A stretch of DNA of 64,000 nucleotides. Source: Triplophysa rosa (Eukaryota > Chordata > Actinopteri > Cypriniformes > Nemacheilidae). The translations under genes were made by a program, and so were the position numbers. Location of the stretch: positions 12,043,824 through 12,107,823 of the forward strand of contig NC_079913.1 in NCBI RefSeq assembly GCF_024868665.1, given 5' to 3'. The notes under the pieces are model-generated. The model saw nothing but the letters and a program-made list of their open reading frames with translations. It searched no databases and was not told the DNA's origin. Positions 1 through 10,200 of the stretch are shown here, piece by piece (the first letter of the stretch is position 1; each line of letters begins with the position of its first letter).

Positions 1-650
1 TATACAGGTGCTGGTCATATAATTAGAATATCATCAAAAAGTTGATTTATTTCACTAATTCCATTCAAAAAGTGAAACTTGTATATTATATTCATTCATT
101 ACACACAGACTGATATATTTCAAATGTTTATTTCTTTTAATTTGATGATTATAACTGACAACTAATGAAAATCCCAAATTCAGTATCTCAGAAAATTAGA
201 ATATTACTTAAGACCAATACAAAGAAAGGATTTTTAGAAATCTTGGCCAACTGAAAAGTATGAACATGAAAAGTATGAGCATGTACAGCACTCAATACTT
301 AGTTGGGGCTCCTTTTGCCTGAATTACTGCAGCAATGCGGCGTGGCATGGAGTAGATCAGTCTGTGGCACTGCTCAGGTGTTATGAGAGCCCAGGTTGCT
401 CTGATAGTGGACTTCAGCTCTTCTGCATTGTTGGGTCTGGCATATCGCATCTTCCTCTTCACAATACCCCATAGATTTTCTATGGGGTTAAGGTCAAGCG
501 AGTTTGCTGGCCAATTAAGAACAGGGATACCATGGTCCTTAAACCAGGTACTGGTAGCTTTGGAACTGTGTGCAGGTGCCAAGTCCTGTTGGAAAATGAA
601 ATCTGCATCTCCATAAAGTTGGTCCTCAGCCAGCCGAGAGGCTCTTCCTT
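1..650 (-). mobile_element. Tc1-like DNA transposon, 3' portion (DD34E type)
   Basis: The left edge begins with a terminal repeat reading CAGGTGCTGGTCATATAATT just inside a TA. About 290 bp of AT-rich terminal sequence follows, then the 3' end of a transposase read on the minus strand. Homology stops near 640-657, where unrelated GC-rich LTR-element sequence begins, so the 5' half of this element is missing. The element is a truncated, non-autonomous relic. Confidence 0.85.
292..645 (-). pseudogene. Tc1 transposase, C-terminal fragment
   Basis: The minus-strand reading ends in SMPRRIAAVIQAKGAPTKY followed by a stop, the usual C-terminus of fish Tc1 transposases. The catalytic core retains FIFQQD (second Asp) and LDLNPIENLWG (catalytic Glu). 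There are 34 residues between that Asp and the Glu, so this is the classical DD34E class. The DNA-binding paired-like domain and the first catalytic Asp are absent. The frame runs on upstream into the neighbouring LTR fragment, which makes a longer but chimeric open frame. It cannot make an active enzyme. Confidence 0.88.
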
Positions 651-979
651 GCGGTGCCATGCGGTGGTACTGGACACTCGGTGGACGGCTCGGTCCTCCT
701 CCACCCCCTGGCGGCCGGCGATGGCTCCTCCGGCTGAGGGCAGCCGTCTCCTGCTCCTCCCCTTCACGGCGGACGGCAGCTGGCACCGGCCCATGGCCAA
801 CGGCGAGGACTCCTCCGCACCCTCCCGGATGGCCGCCACCCCACCACCTCGACCTAGGAGCATGGCAGCGAGCTCTCCGTCCCAGCCGACGCATACTTGC
901 TCCAGCACCACCGCCTCGGGCAGCACCACCGCCCCCGAGCTCCTCAGCACCGCTTCGACAGCATGTCCCTCCTTCCTCG

Positions 980-994
980 CGGGTTTCGGCACCA
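980..994 (-). other. Primer-binding site for tRNA-Phe
   Basis: The minus strand reads TGGTGCCGAAACCCG, a 15-nt perfect complement to the 3' end (CCA included) of vertebrate tRNA-Phe. The match then breaks (CG in place of GG). It lies 9 nt after the inferred LTR end, where reverse-transcription priming occurs in LTR retroelements. Confidence 0.72.
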
Positions 995-1003
995 ATCTAA
1001 TAC

Positions 1004-1335
1004 TGTTCGTATAAAAGGAGGAAGGAGGCGGGAACCGGCGAACTTTAAACAAACTTTAATCAAACTTTAATCACAATAAACAAACAATAACACGGAAGTA
1101 AAAGGCCGGCAGCCACCTCACGGTAGACTACCGGCCACACAAACATAAATAAAACTTAACACATGTCCAGGCCCGGTCCTCTCTCGTCAGTAGTCCTGTC
1201 GCTCGTCCCCTTATGCTCCCGATATCCTCTGTGAGACGTGCGGGACCGGTGTGCGCACAGCTGATTCCCACGATCACTCACGCCACCGGCCCCGCCTCGT
1301 TGCCTCACGGCTCTCGTCCCACCTTCCTCGTTACA
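1004..1335 (-). repeat. Long terminal repeat (332 bp)
   Basis: The segment has TG...CA ends in the minus orientation and directly precedes a tRNA-complementary site. It contains a conserved-looking GGCCGGTAGTCTACCG hairpin (around 1117-1133). The 3' part is rich in TTTAAAGT motifs. Confidence 0.65.
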
Positions 1336-1724
1336 GACTTAATACTTTTTATTGGTTATATATTTGCAAAACCCAGTGAAGAACATAAATGGTGACTAAT
1401 AATAATCATTTATGGCAAAAAAATCTCAAAATATGGAGATTTCAGAGGTTTCCGAAGGACAGCAGCGATTCTGAATAGGCTTTTAAGTGACTGCGTGCAA
1501 ACCTCCATATAACCCTTTAAAAACCAATTTAGTTTTTTTTCTACTCCGGTCTTGCACATCCCAGTTTTGATCCAGCGCAAAAATCCAGCATAAATATAAA
1601 AGCATATGTCCATCATAAACCACCGTCACCCGATAAAAACATTATCGATCACACCAAACAAGATTAAACTTTCAGCCAAGACTTAAAGCAGCAGTCCGTA
1701 GGATTGGCCTCTTTGTCGCCGTCT
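1336..1724. other. AT-rich sequence, no gene seen
   Basis: No coding exon, terminal repeat or RNA gene was recognised. The second half of the interrupted Tc1 element is not found here, so the 657-1335 LTR fragment is not a simple insertion into that Tc1 copy. Confidence 0.5.
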
Positions 1725-2276
1725 CAGTTTGTAATACACCCTTTTCACAATGACGTCACTTAACTTCCGCCTTTTTGCAAAGCAGTGTATCATAACATCC
1801 GTCTTGCAACAAAGAAGAAGAAGAAGAAGAGGAAGAAGTTCCGTTTTGCCGTCGCGCTGGAATTTAACAACAGTGAGAAAAAAAAACGGACAGAACACGT
1901 ATTCAAGTACTTATCCTAGCACCTTCGCTAACACAAAAAGAAAACAAAACACTTACCTTCATAATCAAACAGGTACTGTTCAACGAAGAATTTGTATCCT
2001 TTCTCTAGCTTTGATCTTGTCGTTAGCGAAAATTTGTCTGCAAGACGTTGTACATCATCTAGACGTATTTGTGGCAGATGTGCAAGCCACTTGGTAAACT
2101 CCATTCTGAGGCGCTAGCGGAAGTAACTTCTTGAGTTTTACTGGCGGTTGGCAAATCAGCTTATAGGTGCATTACCGCCACCTTATGAACTGGAGTGCTA
2201 GAGGAAGTAATGATACACTGCTTCGCGGCAGAACGGAAGATGCGTGACGTCATGTGAAAAGGGCGTATTGCTACTG
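1725..2276 (-). mobile_element. Short TIR element, ISL2EU-like, non-autonomous
   Basis: Inverted repeats of about 70 bp lie at 1725-1796 and 2208-2276. Both contain ATACRCCCTTTTCAC, TGACGTCAC and AGCAGTGTATCAT. The interior holds one short exon-like open frame on the minus strand that ends at a consensus splice donor. TIRs around a lone first exon suggest an internally deleted derivative of a spliced transposon. ISL2EU is suggested by the exon's resemblance to YqaJ-associated proteins, but this is from memory. Confidence 0.55.
1957..2104 (-). CDS. First exon of ISL2EU/YqaJ-type transposon protein (fragment)
   Basis: The minus strand encodes about 49 residues starting MEFTKWLAHLPQIRLDD and continuing to KLEKGYKFFVEQYLFDYE. 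It then runs into GAAG|GTAAGT, a strong splice donor at 1951-1956. The pattern of a short W-L-P start, GYKF and an acidic end recalls the N-terminus of YqaJ-nuclease ORFs carried by fish ISL2EU transposons. The downstream exons are absent and the TIR follows instead. It is too short to be an enzyme. An alternative is a captured host exon. Confidence 0.5.
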
Positions 2277-2956
2277 CAGATGATGTGCGGAGATATTTCT
2301 TTACGTGAGTTGTGATTCGGCACTGCTCAACTGCGCGCCGTGCGCGGATGAGTCTGATGTTTTGAGTCGTGGCCTGTGACAGCGCACCGGTGAGAATCTT
2401 CACTGTACATCAGTAGCGCATAATAAACACAGATAACATGGCAGATGATATAACACGAAACAAATAAGAACATAAACAGACACAAATAGCGCAAATGGAG
2501 GCTGTGTTGAAGTGTTTTGATATTATTTCGGGTGCTGGGTCATTTTGTTATTTCTCATGGAATCTCCCGTAACGCGAACCGGACAGAAGATCCCCGAACG
2601 CGGGTCTCAAATGCTGACAGCCACGGTCATAAATCATTATACATCATACAACTATATATACTATATGCAAAGCCTTGCCATCATATCCGGGATATAAGTC
2701 CGTAAATTTGAGTAAAATCACAGGCTTCACTTGTCCGTGCTAATTCGCGCCACATGAAATACAGATGTGGTGAGGTCATTTCTAAATCACACGAGGTCCC
2801 CAGATAATACTAATCCCGGGCGAATAGGGCTTAAATTACATTTATCATAATGAACATAACAAAGTGAGAAATAACAACCTATGAAACTAAGTTACCAATC
2901 TGTATTAACACAACAAGTGCGCTACAGTTTTTGTGTTATCTATTGAAATGTCTTAC
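2277..2956. other. Transposon-rich spacer, nothing decisive
   Basis: The stretch is GC-mixed, with no exon or terminal repeat that could be tied to a family. It separates the TIR element from a second exon-like frame on the same strand, so it could be internal sequence of one larger decayed transposon. Confidence 0.4.
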
Positions 2957-3195
2957 CTGTTCCGAAGAAATAAAGCTTTGTCTGCATCCGTTTACAATCC
3001 TTTCAGATCATGGAGTTCACGCCACCTTTGAAATGCCTTGCCAATATGAATTCTCGTTTTCGCACGAGTCCGATCACATTCCTTGTTTCTTTGTAAACTG
3101 TCATCAGTTCGTTCTTTCTTGCTTTTCACAAATGATGAATCACCAGATGTCAACACTGCTTGGCGTTTAAAAGTAAAAGTACTAAACGCCGCCAT
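2957..3195 (-). pseudogene. First exon of transposon-associated protein with a nonsense codon
   Basis: The minus strand begins MAAFSTFTFKRQAVLTSGD and continues to GKAFQRWRELHDLKGL. It then hits TAA at 2992-2994 and continues in the same frame as TDADKALFLRN to a GTAAGA splice donor (2951-2956). The pattern of an RxxIGxAFxRWRxLxxxKGLKTDAxxAxFLL block is common at the N-terminus of fish transposon proteins. The stop sits where a Lys codon is expected (AAA to TAA). The exon is therefore real but inactivated by one substitution. Confidence 0.5.
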
Positions 3196-5516
3196 AAATA
3201 ATACTAAACGTTGTATGAAATCCTACCCAGCAGTTGTGAGTACACGCTATAAACCGCCTGTCACTCGCATCCACACGCGGGCTAGCAGCCGGATCCTCTT
3301 CGTTCTGTGTACGAATGTGAAGTAATGACGCATAGACGAAAGACACCATATAAGGATCTCCAGGAAAGTCGACCCAACAGGGCAAATTACAAACCATTAT
3401 TACAAGCTTTCCGTGGTGAATCCAGCAAGGGTAATGACACAGTTTTAAACACCGTTCTTTCATGTACTTGCTCAATAATTGGTTTTAGCTCATTTTTACT
3501 CAAAAGAACTTGCGGACTGCCGCTTTAAATCTTAAAATAATGTACATTTGGGGCACATAAACACCTACAAACCCTACAAGGGCACAAGTGTCAGATCAAT
3601 AAAACTGGAGGTGATTTATATACTGAATGAGAAAACTCCATTTAAAACAGAGAATATCCACCCCGAAACAAATCAAACCAACACACCCAAAGGGAAAAGC
3701 ACAAGGAACAAATGTTCCGTTTTATGTTATGAACTCCTATAGAAAAAAACTGTCACTAAACACTCTTTAAATAGCAACTGTCCAACAGTCAAAGAACTGC
3801 GGTTGTAAGAACATCAAGTTTTCAACTGTAGACTTCGAAAACAAAACAGTTTATTGCACATCCAATACCACTCTAGATTCCATCTCGAATGTGACCGAAA
3901 GGGTAAGACAGTAAAGCGTGATTGAGACGAGTTTGCTAATTTCTCTAAAATCCAGACAAATTTAAATCAGTAACTTTTTTACACTATAGTTCATCTTCAT
4001 ACCCGCTGCTCATTACAGCCATAATCAACTCGTCTTAAAATTTGAAGCTCTGCATATGCCTCCATCTTGAATATATGTAATCTGTCAACCTGACTATCAT
4101 TTCAGCTGATATCAAAAGATGATACACATCTCAAGGTGTATCATTGCCAATTAGTAAAAGTACAGTGAAAACCTATATGAAGACACCCATTTTATAGGCG
4201 CTGATACCAACATCCAAAAACTTTATAAAACAACAGTGATGGACAGAACTTCAACTTCTGCCATGATGGATAAAAGAGACTATGGCTTGTGATAGGCACG
4301 AATATGAACAAATTAAAACCTTTTCAAGAGCACGGCTCTTTTTTTCATTCCATCTTTCAAGGCTTTACAGTTGATTGTAAATGTTTATTCAGCGCGAGGC
4401 ATCAGACGTCTCTCATCGGTGATGAATGGAGATCCAGTGGAGTTCTGACTAAACTCAGTGACAGTGTTAGTTGCACAGAAAAACCACTGTGATGTACAGC
4501 ACAAAGCTGTCCATCCACTGAACTGCAAACCCTCAGGTGTGAAGCTTGCTTGCATTAAGCAGTAAGGTCAATATCATTAGCAAACATTCAGTAGGGTCTT
4601 TGCAATGCAATGTGCAGCCCATTCCCTAAAAAGTATGTACAGTGACGTTTTACGCTACATTTTACCATTTTTCCCACTGTGGTTCTTGAATCATATGGCA
4701 ACTCTTCATAAAGGAGCTACAGCAGACGTGCAACATGCACTGAATATCAGTCCAAGTCATAGCCGAGGATCATTGAAAAGACACACGAGGGAAGAGATTA
4801 AACAGGACATGAAAGACCTGTTACATATAACAAGCTGCTGGAAACATCACAGCCATGTTCCTCCTCTATGGTATTCTTGTATAATCTAAGGTCTGTTTTC
4901 CCTCATCACTGATATTTGCTTTTCAATCTTTTAAAAGGAAACAGCAGAGTTTCTAAATGGTGTTCTGAATCACAGCCTCTGTTGCTTCCTCTGCTGATAC
5001 TACAATCAAAGACGGAGGACTGAATCAATAAGCACCGATCGCTGTAGATTTTAGAAAGAGTCTGAAAGATGACTACATATGCAGTTTATCATCTTAAGCA
5101 TCCAAACAATACACACCTCAACCTGCACACCTGGTCACACCCATCCACCCAGAGAAAGCGACATTAGACATGGTTGTAAAAGTGTACCTAGTTGAAGACA
5201 TTTTTATCAATATTTGAGAGAAATCTATAAACCTATTCACTCAAGCATAAAGACTTGGGGATGATGCAATAACTTACTTTTCCCTTAAAAATAAAAGGCT
5301 TGTGTTTGCAGTAGTGCCACCCTGACATTTAAGAACATACAAATTGGTTTTCAATTATCTCAGCAGTCTTAAAACTACTGTTATTTGTTAAATTTGTTTA
5401 TAGAAAAGGTAACTATAAAAATGCCATGGCATTTTATTTTCAATTTGTTATCAAATAGTTTTCTTAATTCATTTGAGCAGACGCTTGTGCCACCTGACAT
5501 TTCATGGGTGTGACAG
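3196..5516. other. AT-rich non-coding sequence
   Basis: No convincing exon, RNA gene or complete mobile element was found on either strand. The few open frames are short and show no conserved motif or splice context. Confidence 0.5.
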
Positions 5517-5600
5517 CAGTGGCGGAACCAGACAATTTTCATAGGGGTGGCCAGACTGAGACCATAGCTCACACAGGGGTACACAGAAACTGATTTTTCA
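5517..5600. repeat. hAT-type terminal fragment beside the BEL/Pao LTR
   Basis: The segment starts CAGTGGCGGAACCAGACAAT and continues with GGGGTGGCCAG. This is the style of hAT terminal inverted repeats that start CAGTGGCGG. It stops abruptly at the BEL/Pao LTR, so the rest of this hAT copy is missing or displaced. Confidence 0.5.
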
Positions 5601-6144
5601 TGGACTATGCTCCATTCAGCTTAAACACTCCCAAGAAACTCCAGGACACGGATGATTCATTTCCATAAAGTTTACTGGGCATATTGTGAAACTGCAATAC
5701 AATACAAATGGGATATACATTGATATTAAATCCAAATACAAGTAACAGAAAACAGCACGGATTGTCTACACAGTGGTGATCTATATGATAAACACAATCC
5801 AGCTAGTAAACAATCGGCAGTAATAAACATGAAGCTAACTTAGCCACCCACTCTACCGTGATGAAAATAGACACTATCCTAATATGTATATATATATATA
5901 ATACACGATAAGAAATACTCACAGACGTTGCTTCAACAAAAAAGGGAAGAGGAAAAAGCAAACGCTCGAGAAACGGATGGCTGGGAGAACTCGCACGCTG
6001 CTGCGACTGACTATCGCATAGCGATCGACTTCCGCATACGTGACGTGCGCAGGTACTACGTCACTAATAGTTACGAGGACAACAGATCACGCTGTACTGC
6101 TGGAACAAAATAAAATACCCTTTCTTTTCTGAAGCGGCACAACA
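5601..6144 (-). repeat. BEL/Pao 3' LTR
   Basis: In element orientation it begins TGTTGTGCCGCTTC and ends AGCATAGTCCA. It contains a short (TA)n tract (5885-5900). It is the same length as the 5' LTR and nearly identical to it. Confidence 0.95.
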
Positions 6145-6326
6145 CTCCCCGCTTGGGGTCCTTAAAGAGCCCACATTAATTAACGGAATCAGTCTTTGGA
6201 GAAAAAAGCAAAACCACTTCTGTAACAGGCCGAGAAAAGGTCTTTCTGGTTCCATCCTTGACAATTTCCACTTGAACTTTCCGAACCAATCCATCTTCTC
6301 CAGGAAAGGTTTTTGTGATGATGCCT

Positions 6327-7235
6327 TTAGGCAAATTGATTTCTCTTAGCTTGATTGTCTTTCAAGAGAACCACATCTCCGTCCTGGAGATTTGGCCTCT
6401 TTCCTTGCCACTTGTGCCGAAGCTGTAATGTTTTGAGGTATTCATGCTTCCACCTGTTCCAAAACATGTCTGCTAGGCTCTGGACTCGCTTCCACTCCTC
6501 CCTGATGAGATGCGCCTCCTCAAAGCTTCCTGACAGAGGGGGAGGTGCAGAACCTGTCTTGAGGGTAAGAAGCATCGCTGGAGTGAGGATTAGAAGCGAA
6601 TCCGGATCCGATGACACTGGAATGAGCGGTCTAGCATTCATGATTGCGGTTACTTCGGCCATGAAGGTGGTCAAGACTTCATGTGAAAGATGAGACCTTT
6701 TCTCCTCAAGCAACATGCAATCCAAAATACGGCGGGCAATGCCAATCATACGTTCCCACGCACCACCCATATGAGACGCATGGGGCGGGTTGAATACCCA
6801 GGTGCAGCTCTGAGTGTCCAAATACTCCTCCACTCTTTTGAAACCTGGATTCGACTGGTCCATCTCTAGTTCACGAGAAGCGCTGATGAAGTTAGTTCCG
6901 CAGTCAGAATGGATCTGCTTTGCGGGGCCCCTGATTGCAAAGAACCTCCTCAAGGCGTTGATAAAACTGCTGGTACTCATGGCTTCAATCACCTCGATGT
7001 GGACCGCCCTCGAACACATACAAGAGAACATCACAGCCCATTGTTTAGAGTTGAAGACTCCTCCTCTTGTACGGCGTGAGACAATTTCCCAGGGTCCAAA
7101 ATGCAAGGATACATCATGAAGAATGGTTGGCCCTTTGAGCCATGTTGTGCTGCTAAGCAAGTCTGAAGTCACGGTTCTTGACCCAACGTCGGCTGGGTTG
7201 AGGTGCGTTGGGACGTACTTCCACAGCCCAGGACA
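6327..7235 (-). pseudogene. BEL/Pao pol 3' part: end of RNase H region and damaged integrase
   Basis: In a different frame from Gag-Pol, homology resumes at CPGLWKYVPTHLNPADVGSR and WLKGP, the linker between RNase H and integrase. It jumps near 7118 straight to FGPWEIVSRRTRGG, so the integrase zinc-binding domain is absent. The first catalytic Asp, normally just before FGPW, is replaced (SLHFGPW). The second Asp (HSDCGTNF) and the Glu (HMGGAWERMIG) remain. The C-terminal part continues through NARPLIPVSSDP to a stop at 6327. Two internal deletions and a frame change make this integrase inactive, so the copy must have been mobilised by proteins from a related element. Confidence 0.9.
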
Positions 7236-10200
7236 AGTTGTATTGTTGTACACGTTGTATTGGCAGATCATCAATGGAGAGATCCAGGCTGTTGATGTCC
7301 TTGGAGCGATCTTCAAATGGAAACGCTTCGATGACTGCCGGTCGATTTGAGGCAATTTTGTGTAGCCTGAGGTTAGAAGCTGCAAGCATCTTCTGTGCTC
7401 CCCTTAGGACGCTGATGGCCTCTTCCTCTGTGCTGAAGGACTTCAAAGCGTCGTCAACATAAAACTCGCGATTGATGAATCTCCTTGCATCACTACCACA
7501 GTCGGCTTCTGCTTCCTTAGCTGCCCGTCGCAGACCATACACTGCAGCGGCAGGCGAGGGACTATTCCCAAAAAGGTGAACTCGCATTCTGTAGCCCACG
7601 ATGTCGGAGGTAGGGTCATTGTTCCTGTACCACAGGAAGCGGAGAAAATCGCGCTGGTCCTCCTTGACAAGGAAGCAGTGGAACATGCATTCGATGTCTG
7701 CAGTGATCGCCACCTGTTCCTTCCTAAACCTAATAAGAACGCCCAGCAGGTTATTAATAAGGTAGGGACCAGTGAGCAAGATATCGTTGAGCGACACTCC
7801 TTCATATGATGCGCTGCTGTCGAAGACCACACGGATCCTATCTGGTTTCCTAGGATGATACACACAGAACAGGGGTAGGTACCAACACTCTTGTCCAGGT
7901 TGTACTGGCGGGGCGACTTCAGCGTGTGCCTTCTTGAACATATTCTCCATAAACTCTAGGAAATAGGCTTTCATCTGTAGTCGTTTTTCCAATGAGCGCT
8001 GCAGCGAGGCGAGACGGTCGAAGACCTGATTCCTGTTGTTAGGCAGCCGCCGTCTCGGCGACCGAAAAGGTAAAGGTGCAACCCAACTTTTGGAACTGTC
8101 CTGATAGCACTCGGCTTCCATTATCTTCAGAAACTCTAGATCCTCCATGGATGGAGAGAGTCTATGGTCGTCGGGAGAACCAGCGAAGACAGTCTGCCCT
8201 AAGCAGTCTTCACTGAGCATCATTGAACCATGGATAGAGGTTGGTGCTGAATGATGCTGTGGTCTAGACGCTTGATCAAATACCTCTTTCACTCTGATGT
8301 GGTTGTTGCATGGTTGAAGATAACTCGTACGACCGTTCTCTAAGATGGCTGTTTTGTAGCTTCTCACCTCTTGTGTTCTATAAGCACCTGCGAGGCATAC
8401 ATCGCCGACGACGACCCATCCTAGATCAAGCCTTTGTGCAAACGGTGCGTCTCCTGGGCCGCTTATCTGTTCTCGGACCTTGTGTACTTGTAAGATGTCT
8501 CTGCCCAGTAAGAGAAGAATTTTGGCGTCCGGATCTAAAGGCGGAATCTTGTCAGCGATGCGCTTCAGGTGGGCATGATGGTAGGCTGCTCCCGGTGTAG
8601 GAATCTCGTTGCGAACGTTAGGGATTTGGTTGCACTCTAGGAGTGTAGGCAGATGAATGCCTATTTTCTTGTCCACCGACTCTACAGTGTAACCGCTGGC
8701 TCTCCTCCCCGCCGTCTCTGAACGACCCACACAGGTCTTGAGGGTATATGAGTAGGAACTTCCAGAGATCTTAAAAATCTCAAAGAACTCTGATCGCGCC
8801 AGGGAGCGATTGCTCTGTTTGTCTAGTATGGCGTACATTCTTTTGGACTCCTTCCTGCAGCCGTTGGGGAACACCCTGACGAGGCAGATCTTAGCACAGG
8901 TTCTGGCACTCAATCCTTCACCACATACTTGAGTGCACGTCGACTTGACCTCCCCGATTTCTGTTTTGTCCTCCTCCCCGCAATCCTCTGAAGTGGAAGG
9001 GGATGACTTAGACTTCCAGGTAGGTGGGTAGGGGTGAAGTGCTGTCATATGAGCCGCACTCCCACACTCTGTACATTTTATCTCAGCGGTGCAGTTCTTT
9101 GCGAGATGGTCTGTGGAGGAGCAACAGCGAAAGCAGATGTAATGCTCTTTCAAAATCCGTTTGCGATCGTTTATGCTCTTCTCACGAAAGCCTCTGCATT
9201 TCTTCAAAGAGTGAGTCTTTCTATGCAGAGGGCAGTGTTTGTTGGGATCGATACGTTCCATACTTTCTCCATACTCAGTCTTAGCAGTTCCTGAAACCTG
9301 CGTCTTGTGAACATAAATGGATGTCTTAGTAGGTTTCTCCCACTTACTCTTTCTCTCTGCTGGAGCTTGCGTGAAGAAGTTAAAACTGGGGTCGGTGCGG
9401 GCCCTTGCCTCCATGGCGATGAAGTCTACCAACACGGAGAAAGGTGGAAAACTAACGAAATGTTCCTGTTTGTATCTTGCGCCAAGGTAAAGCCACCTTT
9501 CTTGCATGTTGTATGGAAGTTTCTCAATAATAGGCTTAATACCTCTGGAGGTATCCAAATATGACAAGCCTGCAAGGTAGTTGTCTTCTTTGGCCGCTTG
9601 TAGCTCCGACAACAGGTCGGCTAGATCCCTGAGTCTTCGTGGATCCTTCGTTGTAACCTTCGGAAAGTTCTCTAGCTTGTTGAACAAAGCCTGCTCGACA
9701 GCCTCTGGTGACCCATATATTTCGTCGAGGCGTTCCCATGCCATGCGCAATCCACTTGCTGGATCCTTAATGTTAACTGTTTTAATTCTTCTTACTTGTT
9801 CTGTCGACTCTATTCCTAGATACTTGGTGAGGAGGTCGAGTTCTCCTGCGGCAGACAGGACTAGATCGGCAATAGCATTCAGGAACGATGTTTTCCAGGC
9901 CCAATAGTTTATTGGCTGGTCGTCGTATGCGGTTAGACCCGAAGTCACCAGGCTGCTAAGAGCTAGGTATTTGATGAGATCTCCCGTGGACGTAGAATGG
10001 TCATAGCTAGCTCCATAAGGTGTCTTGTGAGCATGCGTGCGCGCAGGAGGTGAGGAGTCTGCTTTGACGTTCTGATGCGAACGACTCCCACCACGCTGAA
10101 AAACTGGGGAAGAGTTAAGCGCTAACTTATAGCTTTGTTGTTGGGGCACTCCGCTGGTCCGAGGAGCTTGATGTGGCATAATGTCTGCGGAAGCAGCGGC

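Larger units (their letters stand above)
657..1335 (-). mobile_element. LTR retroelement fragment: 5' LTR, PBS and leader
   Basis: Read on the minus strand, an LTR starts TGTAACGAGG at 1335 and ends CGAACA at 1004. A 9-nt spacer and a primer-binding site follow, then about 320 bp of GC-rich leader running to the junction with the Tc1 fragment. No gag or pol homology and no second LTR are visible. The piece is therefore the 5' end of a larger or non-autonomous element. The superfamily is not certain; Gypsy-like or a TRIM is likely. Confidence 0.7.

Noticed and set aside
480..1052. 190-codon minus-strand open frame across the LTR leader and Tc1 fragment
   Set aside because: It runs through an LTR, a primer-binding site and a transposon junction; GC-rich composition explains the lack of stops.
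2161..2403. 80-codon minus-strand frame
   Set aside because: It crosses the right TIR of the 1725-2276 element, so it cannot be a conserved protein.
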